A stretch of 64,000 nt of DNA from Dromaius novaehollandiae. Taxonomy: Eukaryota > Chordata > Aves > Casuariiformes > Dromaiidae. The position numbers and the translations under genes are program-made. Location: the NCBI RefSeq assembly GCF_036370855.1, contig NC_088112.1, positions 19,026,469 to 19,090,468 on the forward strand, in the 5' to 3' direction. Below are positions 24,201 to 35,860 of the stretch, in pieces. Within the stretch, counting starts at the first letter, position 1, and every line of letters starts with the position of its first letter. The notes beneath the pieces were generated by a model. The model ran no database searches and was not told the origin of the DNA. It was given only the letters and a program-made list of their open reading frames with translations.

Positions 24201-26219
24201 TGGAGTTCTGTTGGTTTGTTCATCTGGTCTTACTTTAGTTTTTCATTTAATTTTCCAGCATTTCTGTTCTTTTTTATTTTTCTCATCCAGACAGGACTGG
24301 CACTTTTAAAAAGGTGTCTTTTTACTTGCACTGTTTAACTTTGCTGGGCTTGGGCAAAAGAAGAGTTTCTTCTTCTAAAGTCTTTTACGATTAGTGGAGT
24401 ATATTCGCTCCTTTTTTGCTGCTGTTCTTATTTTCTCTTCCACAAGTATCTTCAGTCTTACATTCCACCTGCTTTGAAAATTAAGCATCACCATTATAAA
24501 TTATTTGGCATATATGAACGGCTACTGTTACCAAGTGATCATCCAGGTCCCGTGCACAGCTGTAAAGCAAATATAAAAATGCCTAAAAATGTAGCCTTTG
24601 AATCAATCATACATGATTTATGCTCTGTTCCCTTCCCTTCACCCACTAAGCTTCTGACTTCACAGTTACCTGCATCACTGGATGATCTCCAAAAATAATC
24701 ATTCAAATCTGGAAAACAGTAGGACTTGGTGGTACTTGTCATGCCATCCATGTATCGTTCAACATAATACATGAAGTATTTTACAAACTATTTGGCAGTA
24801 TTTTTCATCCAGTCATTGCTGATGAATGGTGCATATTAAGTTGATAAATACATCCAGTCCCTTGTTAGGTATAGTGTATATATGTCTTTTGCTCCAAAAG
24901 CCATTCATTGCCTTTGTTTTAAAGTCAGTATTTGTATATTTGGACCCCATGCGAAAAAATTAAGCACTTCATATTCACTTTTCAAACACATGTTAATCAT
25001 TTTAGGCCATGTCAGATACGCTGTAACATTTTTATTGTGCAAATTATGTGACAGAGTAATTAACAGTTTTGTCCGGTATTTTGTAGTTTGATGGAGTTAA
25101 AGGATAGGGTACATGTAAACTGATCTTGCCGTAACAGTTGAGGCTGATGTAGCCCTTGTATCTCCCCTTACTCCCAGGTCATTAAAACCACCGTTTCCGG
25201 GTGCACCCCTTTCCTCTACTACCTCTTGTAGCTCTTATTGCTAAATTTCCATTTCAGAGAGCAGATTATTCAGCTCCATCCCAAATTAATGCCTGATAAC
25301 ACTAGGCTTTGATGTAGCTGGGCCAGAAACATCCTTTTCAGACCCATTTTGTGCTGCAGTCTACAGCCCAATTAGTTTGTTCTCTGCTCCTTCTCTTGGC
25401 TTTACACTGCATCAGCATCTTCAGCTTTTCTAGCAGAAATCGGTGATGCCTTTGAGATCATCTGGATACCCAATGTCAAAAGCATGCCTCACTTAATCTG
25501 TTACCCAAACAACCGGGATCCCTGAGAAAGAACAAAAATGCATACATTACTGGATGCGTTTGCGCTCTGGAGTCCAGGCAGAAGTGTTCTACACTGCAGT
25601 CTGTGGAAATGATGAAAACTGGTAATTCTAAATGTACACTATAATCTACAGTCTTTTTTCCAGTTACTTTTTTTGGATCTGAGTGTTTTCTGTTGGTCTT
25701 CAGTGAGAACGTTGTTTTTTGACACCCCCTCTTCCCCCAGCCCCCGGGGTCAGGGGTGTGGTTTGGTATTTTTTAGCCTTGGCAAAGAACTGGTTGTCCT
25801 TTTTTCTTTTCTTTTCCCTCTCACCTAAAAGCTAATTTTCTCCACTGCCTTGAAAACACATGTATTTAAAAGGTACAGTTCTTTTTTTGCAATTTTCACT
25901 TGTGCAAAGCAAATGCATTAGCAGGTGGACCAATTACGCAACTTAAAATGCAGGTCCAGTACAGGTACATAATTCAAGTCCCAGTAAAGCAGGAAAGTAC
26001 ATTTCCCATTATTAAAATTTTACCATATTTTTGGAGCTATTTAGATGTCGAAATAAGAGAAAAAATTAAAAATTATCATGGAAATAGCCTGGGAGAAGGA
26101 GAATATTTTTAACACTTGTAGTGAAATCTGTGTTCAGCTCACTAAGTGGGACACCACACATGAAGAACTCATTCTCCATGCTCTTTTTTTCAGAGACAAA
26201 TGCACTACTAATAGATGTT

Positions 26220-26480
26220 AAATTGTGTTTGCCTTGATAGCTAAATTAATTAATTGCAGACATATTTTGCATGGTGTGCAGCAGAGACTGCGGCAAATGG
26301 ATGCAGAGAATCCTCCTGACCTTAAAAAACAAACTTGTAACTCTTCTATTGCTCTCTTTAAATATTCATAAATTAAAAAATTCCTTTATATTTTGAAGGC
26401 TGTTACTGTAAGTGCTCTTTCTATGCCTGTTCTGTGATTAAATTATTTTGTGCCTGGCACCTTGCTCAAGTAAAATGGTT
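26220..26480. promoter_or_regulatory. Candidate conserved noncoding element, intron 2
   Basis: An AT-rich stretch contains the 12-bp palindrome AATTAATTAATT (26244-26255), made of overlapping homeodomain TAATTA cores, and further AT-rich motifs such as TAAATATTCATAAATTA near 26360. It has no simple-repeat character and no open frame. The call is inference from composition and motifs only. Confidence 0.25.
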
Positions 26481-28475
26481 TTAAAATGTTGCGTGTGAAG
26501 AAATTCTCCAAAGATTTTCAGAGTGGCTTAAAACTGATGCCAAAGCCATGATGTCCAGTGCAGTCTTGAAAAATATATCTGTGTATGTGAATGTATGTTA
26601 GCATCTGTCTGTGTCTACTCACAGTGAGGCAGAATGATAGATGCTGTGGTCGATAGTTAAGGGTATAATTTGGCCATCTAAATCCCACATCTACACCTGG
26701 AAAAAATAAGACTGTAATTAGTGAAAGTTGCAACAATAATAGTAACCACTGAGCAGTCGTGTAAAATTGAATCTTGGCCACCACCTACAAGCTCATTTAA
26801 CCTACTCTTTGGATGACTGGGTGACACTGTTAAACTCTCGTGGCAAACTTTAGTTAAAAAAGAAAGAAAAAAGCCCTGAAGTTGAGAAAATACTTTCTGC
26901 AGGAAAACATTCTCCTCCCTTTCCCAGAGGAATAAGCCCATGTCTTTGTTTTGAAAAAGAGTGGAGGGGATAAAAGATTCTTTCAGCATGTCAAGTCAGA
27001 CACAATGTTTCAATATCAAAAAGTGGAATCTTTTCATTGATGACTAAATGGTTTTGTCCCCTCACAAGCTATTTGGAAGAAAATTTTGCACTTGGAGATG
27101 GCAAGCCAGAAAGAACTTGAAAACATCTTTGCTTCCCCTGATGCTACGGCAGGTGGACCTTCTGGCAATGGCAGTTTGCACACCATCAGTGCAATGTTTA
27201 TTACCTTTTACAGCTCTTTGGGAAGCAATTTCTAGTTCTACTCGTTTAAGAATGGGCTGCATTGCAATTGTGTTTCCACTTTGATTGCACATAAAAGCCC
27301 TGGTAGTAGATCGGGATGCCACCTTTGGTAAGCAACAGACATGACCATAAAAATCCATAAGCTTTAATGGGAGGCAACAGGTGAATCTAGCGAACTGTGT
27401 GCAAAGAAGCAGCAGTGGAAACCATTAATGTAACAAGAAAGTGGTCTTAGCACAGCTCGCTCACCATTGTCAAGCATTTTAGAAGCATTTTCATGCAGAA
27501 AAGTTTTAAGGAGAACAATGTGACCTTTTAGCCAGCTATAGAAATAAGCGTGAAATTTGTAGCAAGTTGGTTAGGAATTGAGCTTAATTCAGCTGCTTTA
27601 AGGTCATTTTTCTCCTGCAATTTCACTGTCTTTTTATAAATTAATGCAGCTCCTCCTCTATCAAAAGGACGTGTCTTTCAAGTTGCAGAATTGCTATTAT
27701 TTGACACACTTTTAAGGACCTACAGAGCCGGAGTTGATAAGGGTGGTGAGCAGAGTATCTCCCATACATACAGGTAATCACAGTGGGGAACGCTGCATAG
27801 CAACAGAGGGAAAAAACAGCAATTTTAATAGATATTTCTTCCCTGCCGGGAAAGTCTGGCATTTAATTTCAGAATCTGAAGGTTCAATATTTCAGCAAAT
27901 GGCTCTGCCTTCACAAGAGCAGCTGCGTTGCACCAATACACTGCATAAATGGCTAGTGATTTTTTTTTCCACTCTTGTGGCCTGATGTAGCGATTTCACA
28001 AAGTCCAAACAGATTTTAAACACTGACTGTGATTGAGGAATTTAAAAACTAATTTAGGTTGTGTGGGGTGATTTTTATAAATTATTCTGAACTGTCAAAG
28101 CTTAATGGCAACTTATTTTATTTCACCACATAGCATAGCAATACTGAGCCATGATTTTCAGGAAATATATTCAAATATGTGATGCTTTACATAGAGTAAC
28201 ATGGAGCCTATTAAGATATCTAGAAGAAAATGGCTTGGAGTTGAAAGATCTTTTTTCATTCTTCATCATTTGTGCAGTTGGAGTTGTGTCATGTAAAGGT
28301 TTTAATTTTATTAATTTGATGAAATTAATAAGAAAGGAAAGGGCGTGAAAGGAAAGGCTCTAGTAAACTTGAAGTTTTGATGAATGAATATAAGGGAGAG
28401 AGACACTTACCTTTGACATGGACCATTTCTGGATATTCGGTAGTCAAGGTAAAGACTGATAGAGCTTGTAATGTG

Positions 28476-28524
28476 TTAATCAAGAATGGGAAGTGTCTTG
28501 ACTTAATCAAGAATGGGAAGTGTC
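28476..28524. repeat. 22-bp direct repeat, 27-bp period
   Basis: An identical 22-bp unit beginning TTAATCAAGAATGGG occurs at 28476-28497 and 28503-28524, separated by 5 bases. The exact identity suggests a recent local duplication in intron 2. Confidence 0.9.
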
Positions 28525-29719
28525 AGAAAGAAGAAAACTGCCATTTTGAGGTAATTTGTTGTGAATTTGCAGAGGATTTGTAGGAAGGTAAGGTTAAATA
28601 CAAGGTTATATTAAGTTACAGTTACTATGACTTAAAAGCAAGTGAAATAATGTTAGATTAATTGAATATAGTCTTAAGTTTGTTGTGAAGTCTTATACAT
28701 CACGTAAGCTGAGTAAAGTGAGTTAGCTGGTTTAAGTAGCTTCTGGGAGATCTTTCACCCAACGTGATGTTATGATGTCTGTTCTTCAACTCATTCCTGC
28801 CTCTCTGAGACTGTAAGCTAAGAATATTGTTTGTTTTTAGAGCTGATATTGGTTTTAGAAATGATGATAATTTGCTCACATTGTATTAGTACTTTGTGTG
28901 CAAACACAGCTCACTACAACAGCTTTTTGAGTACAGATGGTTAAAAGGATGAACCTAACAGACATAATGACTGTCACAAGTCTAACAGACTGACAACAAA
29001 GAGTTAGAAATAATTTAAATATTTTTAATTAAACTTGAAAACTTCAACTTTCCACTATTTCTTGATTTCCTCATGATTAATTCATACTTTAACACTCTGT
29101 ATTTTTTTAAAAGCTTTAATATGGGAGAAAAGCCTCAGTACTCAGGGTAAAATCATGGCTCGGTTGGTCATCCTATCGTCTTTGGGTCAGTCAGGGTTGA
29201 AACCATGATTTCACCCTGGTCCTTGAGGGGTGACATACAGAAGAGACATTCAAAGTGAAGCTGGTGCAATGATCTGTGAGTTAGATCTGAAGCCACCGAC
29301 TGCCTCATACGTGACTCTCTGTGTAGAAATAAGGAAAAACCTGCCAGGGTTTTGATTAAAAGATCCATCACAGCAAATTAATCAATCCAGCAGTCATATT
29401 AGTTCAGACACTGCCAAAAGCTGCAGTTCTCGACCAATGCGAGGACTTTAGGGAGAGAAAGATTAAAAGCGAGTATCATAAGTTATTGGAAATATATTAC
29501 GGTTTAGGGCATAATCAATTAGAAATACAGGCAGGTTCAAAGGTATGGATTTAGATATATATTTAATTCAGACAGTAAAACACTTTACTTACACAGAGAT
29601 GTAGCAGCTGTAGGTCGTAATTATGCTCTACCTCTGCCTTTCCCAGCAACCTAGACTAGCCCGTAATAATTTGCCTTTGTCCCTCCAGCCCCTAAATGAG
29701 AAAAGGGAGATGATTTCTT

Positions 29720-29920
29720 CCTCCCCGTCTCTCAGTGCCATGCGCGGCTGAGTAGCTGGGATGCAGGAGACTCGGTTTGTGCAGGGCAGGCGGAGGAGCT
29801 GCGGCAGAGCCAGCCCCAGGACTGCACTCGGTGGCCTTTGCTGCTCCTTGGGAGGGCAGCAGCATGTGCTTCTCTGCCGAGTCTGCTGCCAGGTGCTGGT
29901 AGCACTGCAGGAAACTGGGG
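29720..29920. other. GC-rich patch in intron 2
   Basis: About 200 bases rise sharply in G+C with a handful of CpGs (for example ATGCGCGGC and GCGGAGGAGCTGCGGC), flanked by AT-rich DNA. Short open frames on both strands show no known motif and no clear exon borders. It might be a minor or antisense promoter, or a GC-rich remnant of an old repeat. Confidence 0.35.
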
Positions 29921-31941
29921 GAACAAGTTGGGCAATTGCCTGTGTTCGCTTATAGTGGTGGAGTGTTTTCCTTTCTTACCCATCAAGCACGCAAGGCAAA
30001 ATGAGTCCTAGCATCCAAAAATGGTGCGCCTACTAGATGGTAACTCAGAGAGGGCTCCTGCCATTCAGAATCGGTTGTGTTTAAAGGAGAAAAAAAGCAT
30101 GTGGGTCCTTTCCACGCTAGTCACCAGACCTTCCTGCAAAAAGACAGAGTTTGTGTGACTTTGGACTTGCCCTCGTCAGCAGGCTCACCATTCATTTTAG
30201 AGAGTTTCCTCTGAGCACTTGCTGATATAAAATTATGTAGTAATAGAACTACCGTTTCTCCTCCCCTTGGCGGTAAATTGTACCAAGAGGGTATATTCCA
30301 GAATGCCAAAGACCAAGTCATTTTTCAAGAAGACAAAATCCAGTTATTGGTGAGGGAAACAGATAGGAAATGATGCTATCCCTATTGCAATATTAAGGGA
30401 AGTATTGGTAAGCTTTATGTTTAATTAGTAACATCAAATGCCCAAGTTTCCAGCTAACAGCAGCACATTGGTTTTTAGGGAATAGTTAGGAGTCAGACGT
30501 TTTATTATGACCAAGATAACTGAATTCCAAAAACTACTGCTCATTATTCACATTGGGCAAGGATATCTACTGCAACTACAAATGAGCATAATTAGGACTA
30601 TTGCTCTGAATAGAATACTAATACTAGCTCGGCAGATGGGAGAAGGGAGGCAGGTACATTTATCCAAGGCACTGCAGAGAATTAATAAAGTATTAATGAA
30701 TGTAAACAGACTAACACATTCTGAGGATCTTAAGTCTGACATTAAAGTGGATGCAGATGGGAAGTGGTTTAGTTTATCCCTCATTGTATTGTTAATTGTT
30801 GTTATTGTAGATAATTATAATGAACTCATCCTCACTGCATCTAGACAGACTATGCACTGGATTGTGGATAAACAGGAATGGTATACAAACAATTTTATAC
30901 TGCAACAAAATGGTACTAGGTACTTTAGTGTTCATGGCTTTTGGCATTTATATGATCAAAAATGGCAGTTTCCTGGAATATAATTTGTTGCAGAGAATTT
31001 TACACCAGTACGGTGTGGAAGTTACTCATTGCCAAGAGTGTCATTTTGTTGTCACTATCCAAGCCTCAGGAACTGGGCTCATTTCAGAACTGAGAAATGT
31101 AATTATACACTTTTTATATTCACATTTCTGCTTAAGACAGCACTGCAGCATCACCTTTCAGTCTGCGCTTCCTAGAGAGAGGACTGGTGTCCATCCCTGT
31201 GGTCCAGGTGGCCAGGAGCGCTCAGTGCTGGAGTTCTGCCAGCCCCACGCCTGCAGCTGGGACCCGAGTGTGCAGAAGTGCTTCCCGGCTAGTTAGAGCT
31301 GTGGGGACCTGAACTTGGACACTCAGCGTTTTGCACTCTGCTTGTGCTTGTGACTTGCTAGGGACCAGTTTTCCGAAGTGCTGGTGTTGTTGGACATTGG
31401 GAACTTCTGCCGGTTGGCTGTTTAGGGTCTAATTGGGATCATGTGAATTTTAATTATGGATGTAGGGGTATCATTACTCACAGTTAAGCTATCATTCATT
31501 TGCAGGTTGGATTTAGGAGGAATCTCTCTCCTAATATAGAGGTGCAGCTTGTAACCGAAACACTGATGAGAGACAGCACTTGTAGAGCCTTTGAACATAT
31601 AACCATGTTCTTTAAGCAAGTTTAATAAACACGGTCAAATGCTATAGCAAAAAAGCCTGGAGAATATGTGAAAGGAGGGACGTGGCTCAGCGGTAACATT
31701 TTTGCTCCGATGCATCTGCCAAGTCACACCTGCAGGTTTGCTGCCCATTCTCCTGCTGCTTGTAAGTGGTCTATTAAAAAAAGATAGATGATAAAACAAG
31801 TTGACTTCAATGCTGCATTGGACTCCCAGCCTTGTGAAATGCATATGGGATAAAAGTGGAATTCTCTCTGTATGAAGATGGATAGTAAGGCTAAGATAAA
31901 GGTTCTTCTAATGCAAGGGACATTTGTGGGTCTTTTTCTTT

Positions 31942-31954
31942 CCCCCCCCCCCCC
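31942..31954 (+). repeat. C13 homopolymer
   Basis: Thirteen consecutive C after a T-rich stretch in intron 2. The length is likely polymorphic or error-prone in assembly. Confidence 0.85.
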
Positions 31955-34026
31955 AAATAAAAAGCCATTTCTCAGTTTCATGTCCCCACATGAGGAGCAA
32001 GCAAATATTTGAAGATAATATAGAGGCACTGAGAGTTTTGCACTGCATGATGATGTACTTGGTTTTGCCTCTGGCATTAACAGATCCTAAATTCTTCTTC
32101 ACCAGGAGAATTAGCAGGGTATTATTTTGAAATATGTAGTCTGTGCTTCAGAGAAGCTGTTGACAGGACATAGGGAGAAAGCCTCTCTCCTGCACTGAAT
32201 GTATATATTCCCCGCACTTTGCATGCCAAAGCATTTACCTAATACCTCTGTGTAGCCTGTTTTGTTTGCATGACATCCAGGGACTCTACAGTTTATCTTC
32301 TAGAAACAGGTGTTTCAGAAAAAGCATTCAAATGAGCTTGAGAAAATCTGCAAGAAGGAAAAAAAACCCCACATTTTAATTAGTTGAGGAAACAAAAACA
32401 TGTGCTTTACTTGTGATGTGGGTTTGAAAACCAGCTGAGATTATATAAAAGAGAAGTACATCAAGCATCAAATGCCATCTTATACCGAGAAGCTGCTATG
32501 CCAACCTTGAGATTTTAAACATTCTGATTTTAAAAAATTGTTGTCAACCAGCATAATTTCTGTTCTCTGGGTGTTTAAATATCTCCAGAGCCTTGGAACA
32601 AGGTGGCAGCTCTATGCTGAATAGCATTCTTGTTTCTGTGCACATACGTGCCACGGCGATGCTCAATAACAGCACTTGCTGGCGAGTAAGAGCCGAGAGC
32701 TGGTGGCATAGCGAGGTGTGCAGGGTCTGGTGTCATGCTGAAAGCTCTGCTGCTACGCACCAGGCTCCGTGCAAAGCCCCTGGCACAGCAGCAAGCTCCC
32801 TGAAAGCACCCGGAGAAAGCACGTGGTATGTGTGCTGGGACATGGGAAGGAGGGGATTACTTCATTCGCAGTCATCTTGCCAGACAATGAAAACTGTGGG
32901 GAATAAAGTCACTTCAGGGCAAAGGAGCAGAGGAGCTGGAGGTAGTCTTTAGGCAACTTCATAGGTGTATTTTTAAAAAGGATCACACTCTGTTCAGGGT
33001 CAGGGCTTTAAATAAGTCAAGTGATCTGCTAACTTCAGTGTACACAGTGTTCCCCTGTACAGGGACCGTATTTTACATCTCTCAAGTAGAAAAAAATTCA
33101 ACATAAGTGCTAAAAAAATTGAGTGGACTGGTCTTGAAATCTCAATGCAGAGAATCTAAAGTTTAAGCTAAAGAGTCAGGGCCATTTGCAATTTTTGCCT
33201 TCATCCTCAGTCCTTAGCTCTTTCTTAAGGTTAGGTGAATAGATTGCTGTCTTTACTGCCTAAAACGATCTTTTTTTGCCATATTAATTTTTAGGTTAAA
33301 AAGGAAAATAAAAAGCACATTTCAAGAACTTTGTTTAAAAAAAACATATAAAGGGATATCAAAGGGAAATGTTTTGCATTTTCCAATGTTTTTATTTGTG
33401 GAAACAGCTCACTGAATTTATTCAGTTGGTTTTGGTCCAACAGAAGCTGTGCTTCACAGAAAAACAGAACAATTTGCCAGAAGCAAATTTAAGTAGGGTT
33501 GGTAGGAAAATAACAGGTAGAGTGCAAAATAGGTAGAAACAGAACAGGTGGATGCAAACCTTTTTTTCTCTGCTGCTCTTGATAGTTCCCACACTGAAGT
33601 TCTTGCAACATTCAGCAATAAATAAGTTTATGGGATCTGTTTCTCATACCTATCACTTTAAATGATGTTTTTTGCTCTGCATTCACTATTATGAACTGAC
33701 TATGGGTATAAATTTTAGTGCACAGTGAGGTTTATATTGAGAAATAAGAAAGAAACAACCTTCTGATTAACATAATTTATATTTGACAAATGAAACATTA
33801 TTGTACAAAGTTACTCCTACAGCCTGGACTTGTGGAGGATGCTGTAAAAGCACTGTTACAAATTTTAAGGGATTTCCTAAGTCCGTCACAGAAATCTTTA
33901 ACATCATTCTGGTTAGCTTCTTTACTGATTTGACATGTGTACCAGAGTGGTGTAACATGAGATGCAAAGTCCATGGGTGGTTGGTTTTTTCCTCTTCCAC
34001 CCTCTTCAGCAACCAGCTTCTGTGCA

Positions 34027-34041
34027 CCCCCCCCCCCCCCC
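34027..34041 (+). repeat. C15 homopolymer
   Basis: Fifteen consecutive C in intron 2, preceded by GCA and followed by AAGAG. The complementary strand has a G15 run with quadruplex potential. Confidence 0.85.
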
Positions 34042-35399
34042 AAGAGATGAATTGCAGCTAGGAAGCCCACCCTTTTTAGGAGAAAACAGGCATGCAAAAA
34101 CAATTCTTATGGCAAACCAGCCTTAATGTATCTGTCACTGAAATCCCTGTAATGATGCAAGGGATTAGATTTTCATGGCTCATTGGAAGCCATACAATTT
34201 TCGGTCCTCAGTCAACTCGTACTTGTTTTCTGAACTCCTTCGAGCAAAAATAATGATGTGAGCACAAATAGCACTGCCTGCTTTGCCCTTGGGCTCCTTG
34301 ATTGCACTCATCTTTCAGTATCTCCTGATTCTTTCTCGTAGGTTTTAAAAGCACTCTTTGCCTAGAAGGTATTCCCCCTCTGCACAGCCATTCTGCAGCC
34401 TGGTGCTCCTCGGAGAGCAAACAGTTGTCACGCTTATCTTGGCTCCCTTTAGAAAGGTCCAAATTGTTTGGAAAGCAACAGACACACATTTTTGAAATGT
34501 CAAACTCTTATATGTGAACAGCTTGTTTATTATATTATGCTCATAAGGGGTGAAGAAGTCAAGTTCTGGATCATTGAAAAAAAGATCCGGCGGCATCTGT
34601 TGCTACCTCTAGACATGCTTAGCAACATGCACCTGAGTAGTGCAATGTTTTAGACGAGCACTTGGCTTTATTTTCAGAGACATGCCCACCCAATATGACA
34701 CAGTACACCTGAAGTTCCAAAAACCACCGGTGTGCTGCCACTTGGGAAGCAAGTGAACAAAAATCAACTTGATGTTGTGCTTTCTGGAAAATCAACTGTA
34801 CAGCCTTGGCATCCTCTATGCCAACAGGCATTTAGACTGGAAATAAATAGAAATGCGCTCAGCTGTGTGCACAGCTATCAGCGGTCATGTGCACGGTTGA
34901 CAGAGCCCTTTGGAAGTGGTGTGAGGGCAGCACTGCCCAGCTGCCAGATGCCGGGGTGCCGCGTGCTTCGGGAGAGAGCGTAATTACACGAGCTGGACCA
35001 ATGCTAGGCCGTTTCTTAGCCTCTCCTCTCATCGCCTTCCCTCTCGCAGATCTTGTGCTGTTTTTCCTTCCTAAGTATATGGCCAGTCAGAGACAGTGTA
35101 AATACCTAGAAGGAAATTTGTCCAACAGCTTCATATTTCATCTGAAATCTGATTAGTAAATATTTATAAGTGCTTTGAATATTTGAAATGATGGTTTATT
35201 TCAAAATGCATTTCAAATCTAGCATGAAATACTACTGGTCTTTTTTTTCTTCCTCCTCTGTCTCCTTCTCTCATTTTTCTTTTGTCTCTACAAGCTTTTT
35301 CATTTCAGGGATTTTCTGTTCCTTTTTTACAGAATTACTCCTCCATCTTATTTCCTTTCTGCTGTTTCTCCTCAAAATGGTAGTCTAAGCGATGCATTA

Positions 35400-35860
35400 T
35401 TTCTGTCTATGCACGTGTGGTGTAGATTAAATATAAATAGCCAAGAGCTTCAAGGAAACATAAAGAGAGGGTCTATGCAACGTGCTTATACTGTTCATTT
35501 GCACAGTAAATTTCATGCTCCCCAGGAGTGCCAGATTTACTGCCGAGTACACAGCTACTGAGCTGCTTACAGATGGGAAGCTGGATTCAGCAGATGTGTG
35601 TCATACAATTAGTCTGTGAATGCACTGAACACGTGTAGAGGCTTTCTGGTGCTGTGATAGCCCCAGCCACGGATGCTGGACATTCATCTCCATTAGCTCC
35701 AGAAGCCTTGGATTGGTGGGGAAACCCTCAGATTACAATGGACTCTATTTATGAGACATAAAGTGTGTGATGAGCACCCTGTGTCTGCTCCGCTCTTTCT
35801 TAATTAACTTTTATTGGATAAATAAATGTGTGTATTGATAAGCAGCTTTGGGCTGTAATT
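35400..35860. promoter_or_regulatory. Candidate conserved noncoding element, intron 2
   Basis: About 460 bases of non-repetitive sequence hold AT-rich motifs, including TTAATTAA (35800-35807), TATAAATA and GGATAAATAAA, without an open frame of note. The texture resembles vertebrate developmental enhancers. This is inference only and needs alignment. Confidence 0.25.
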
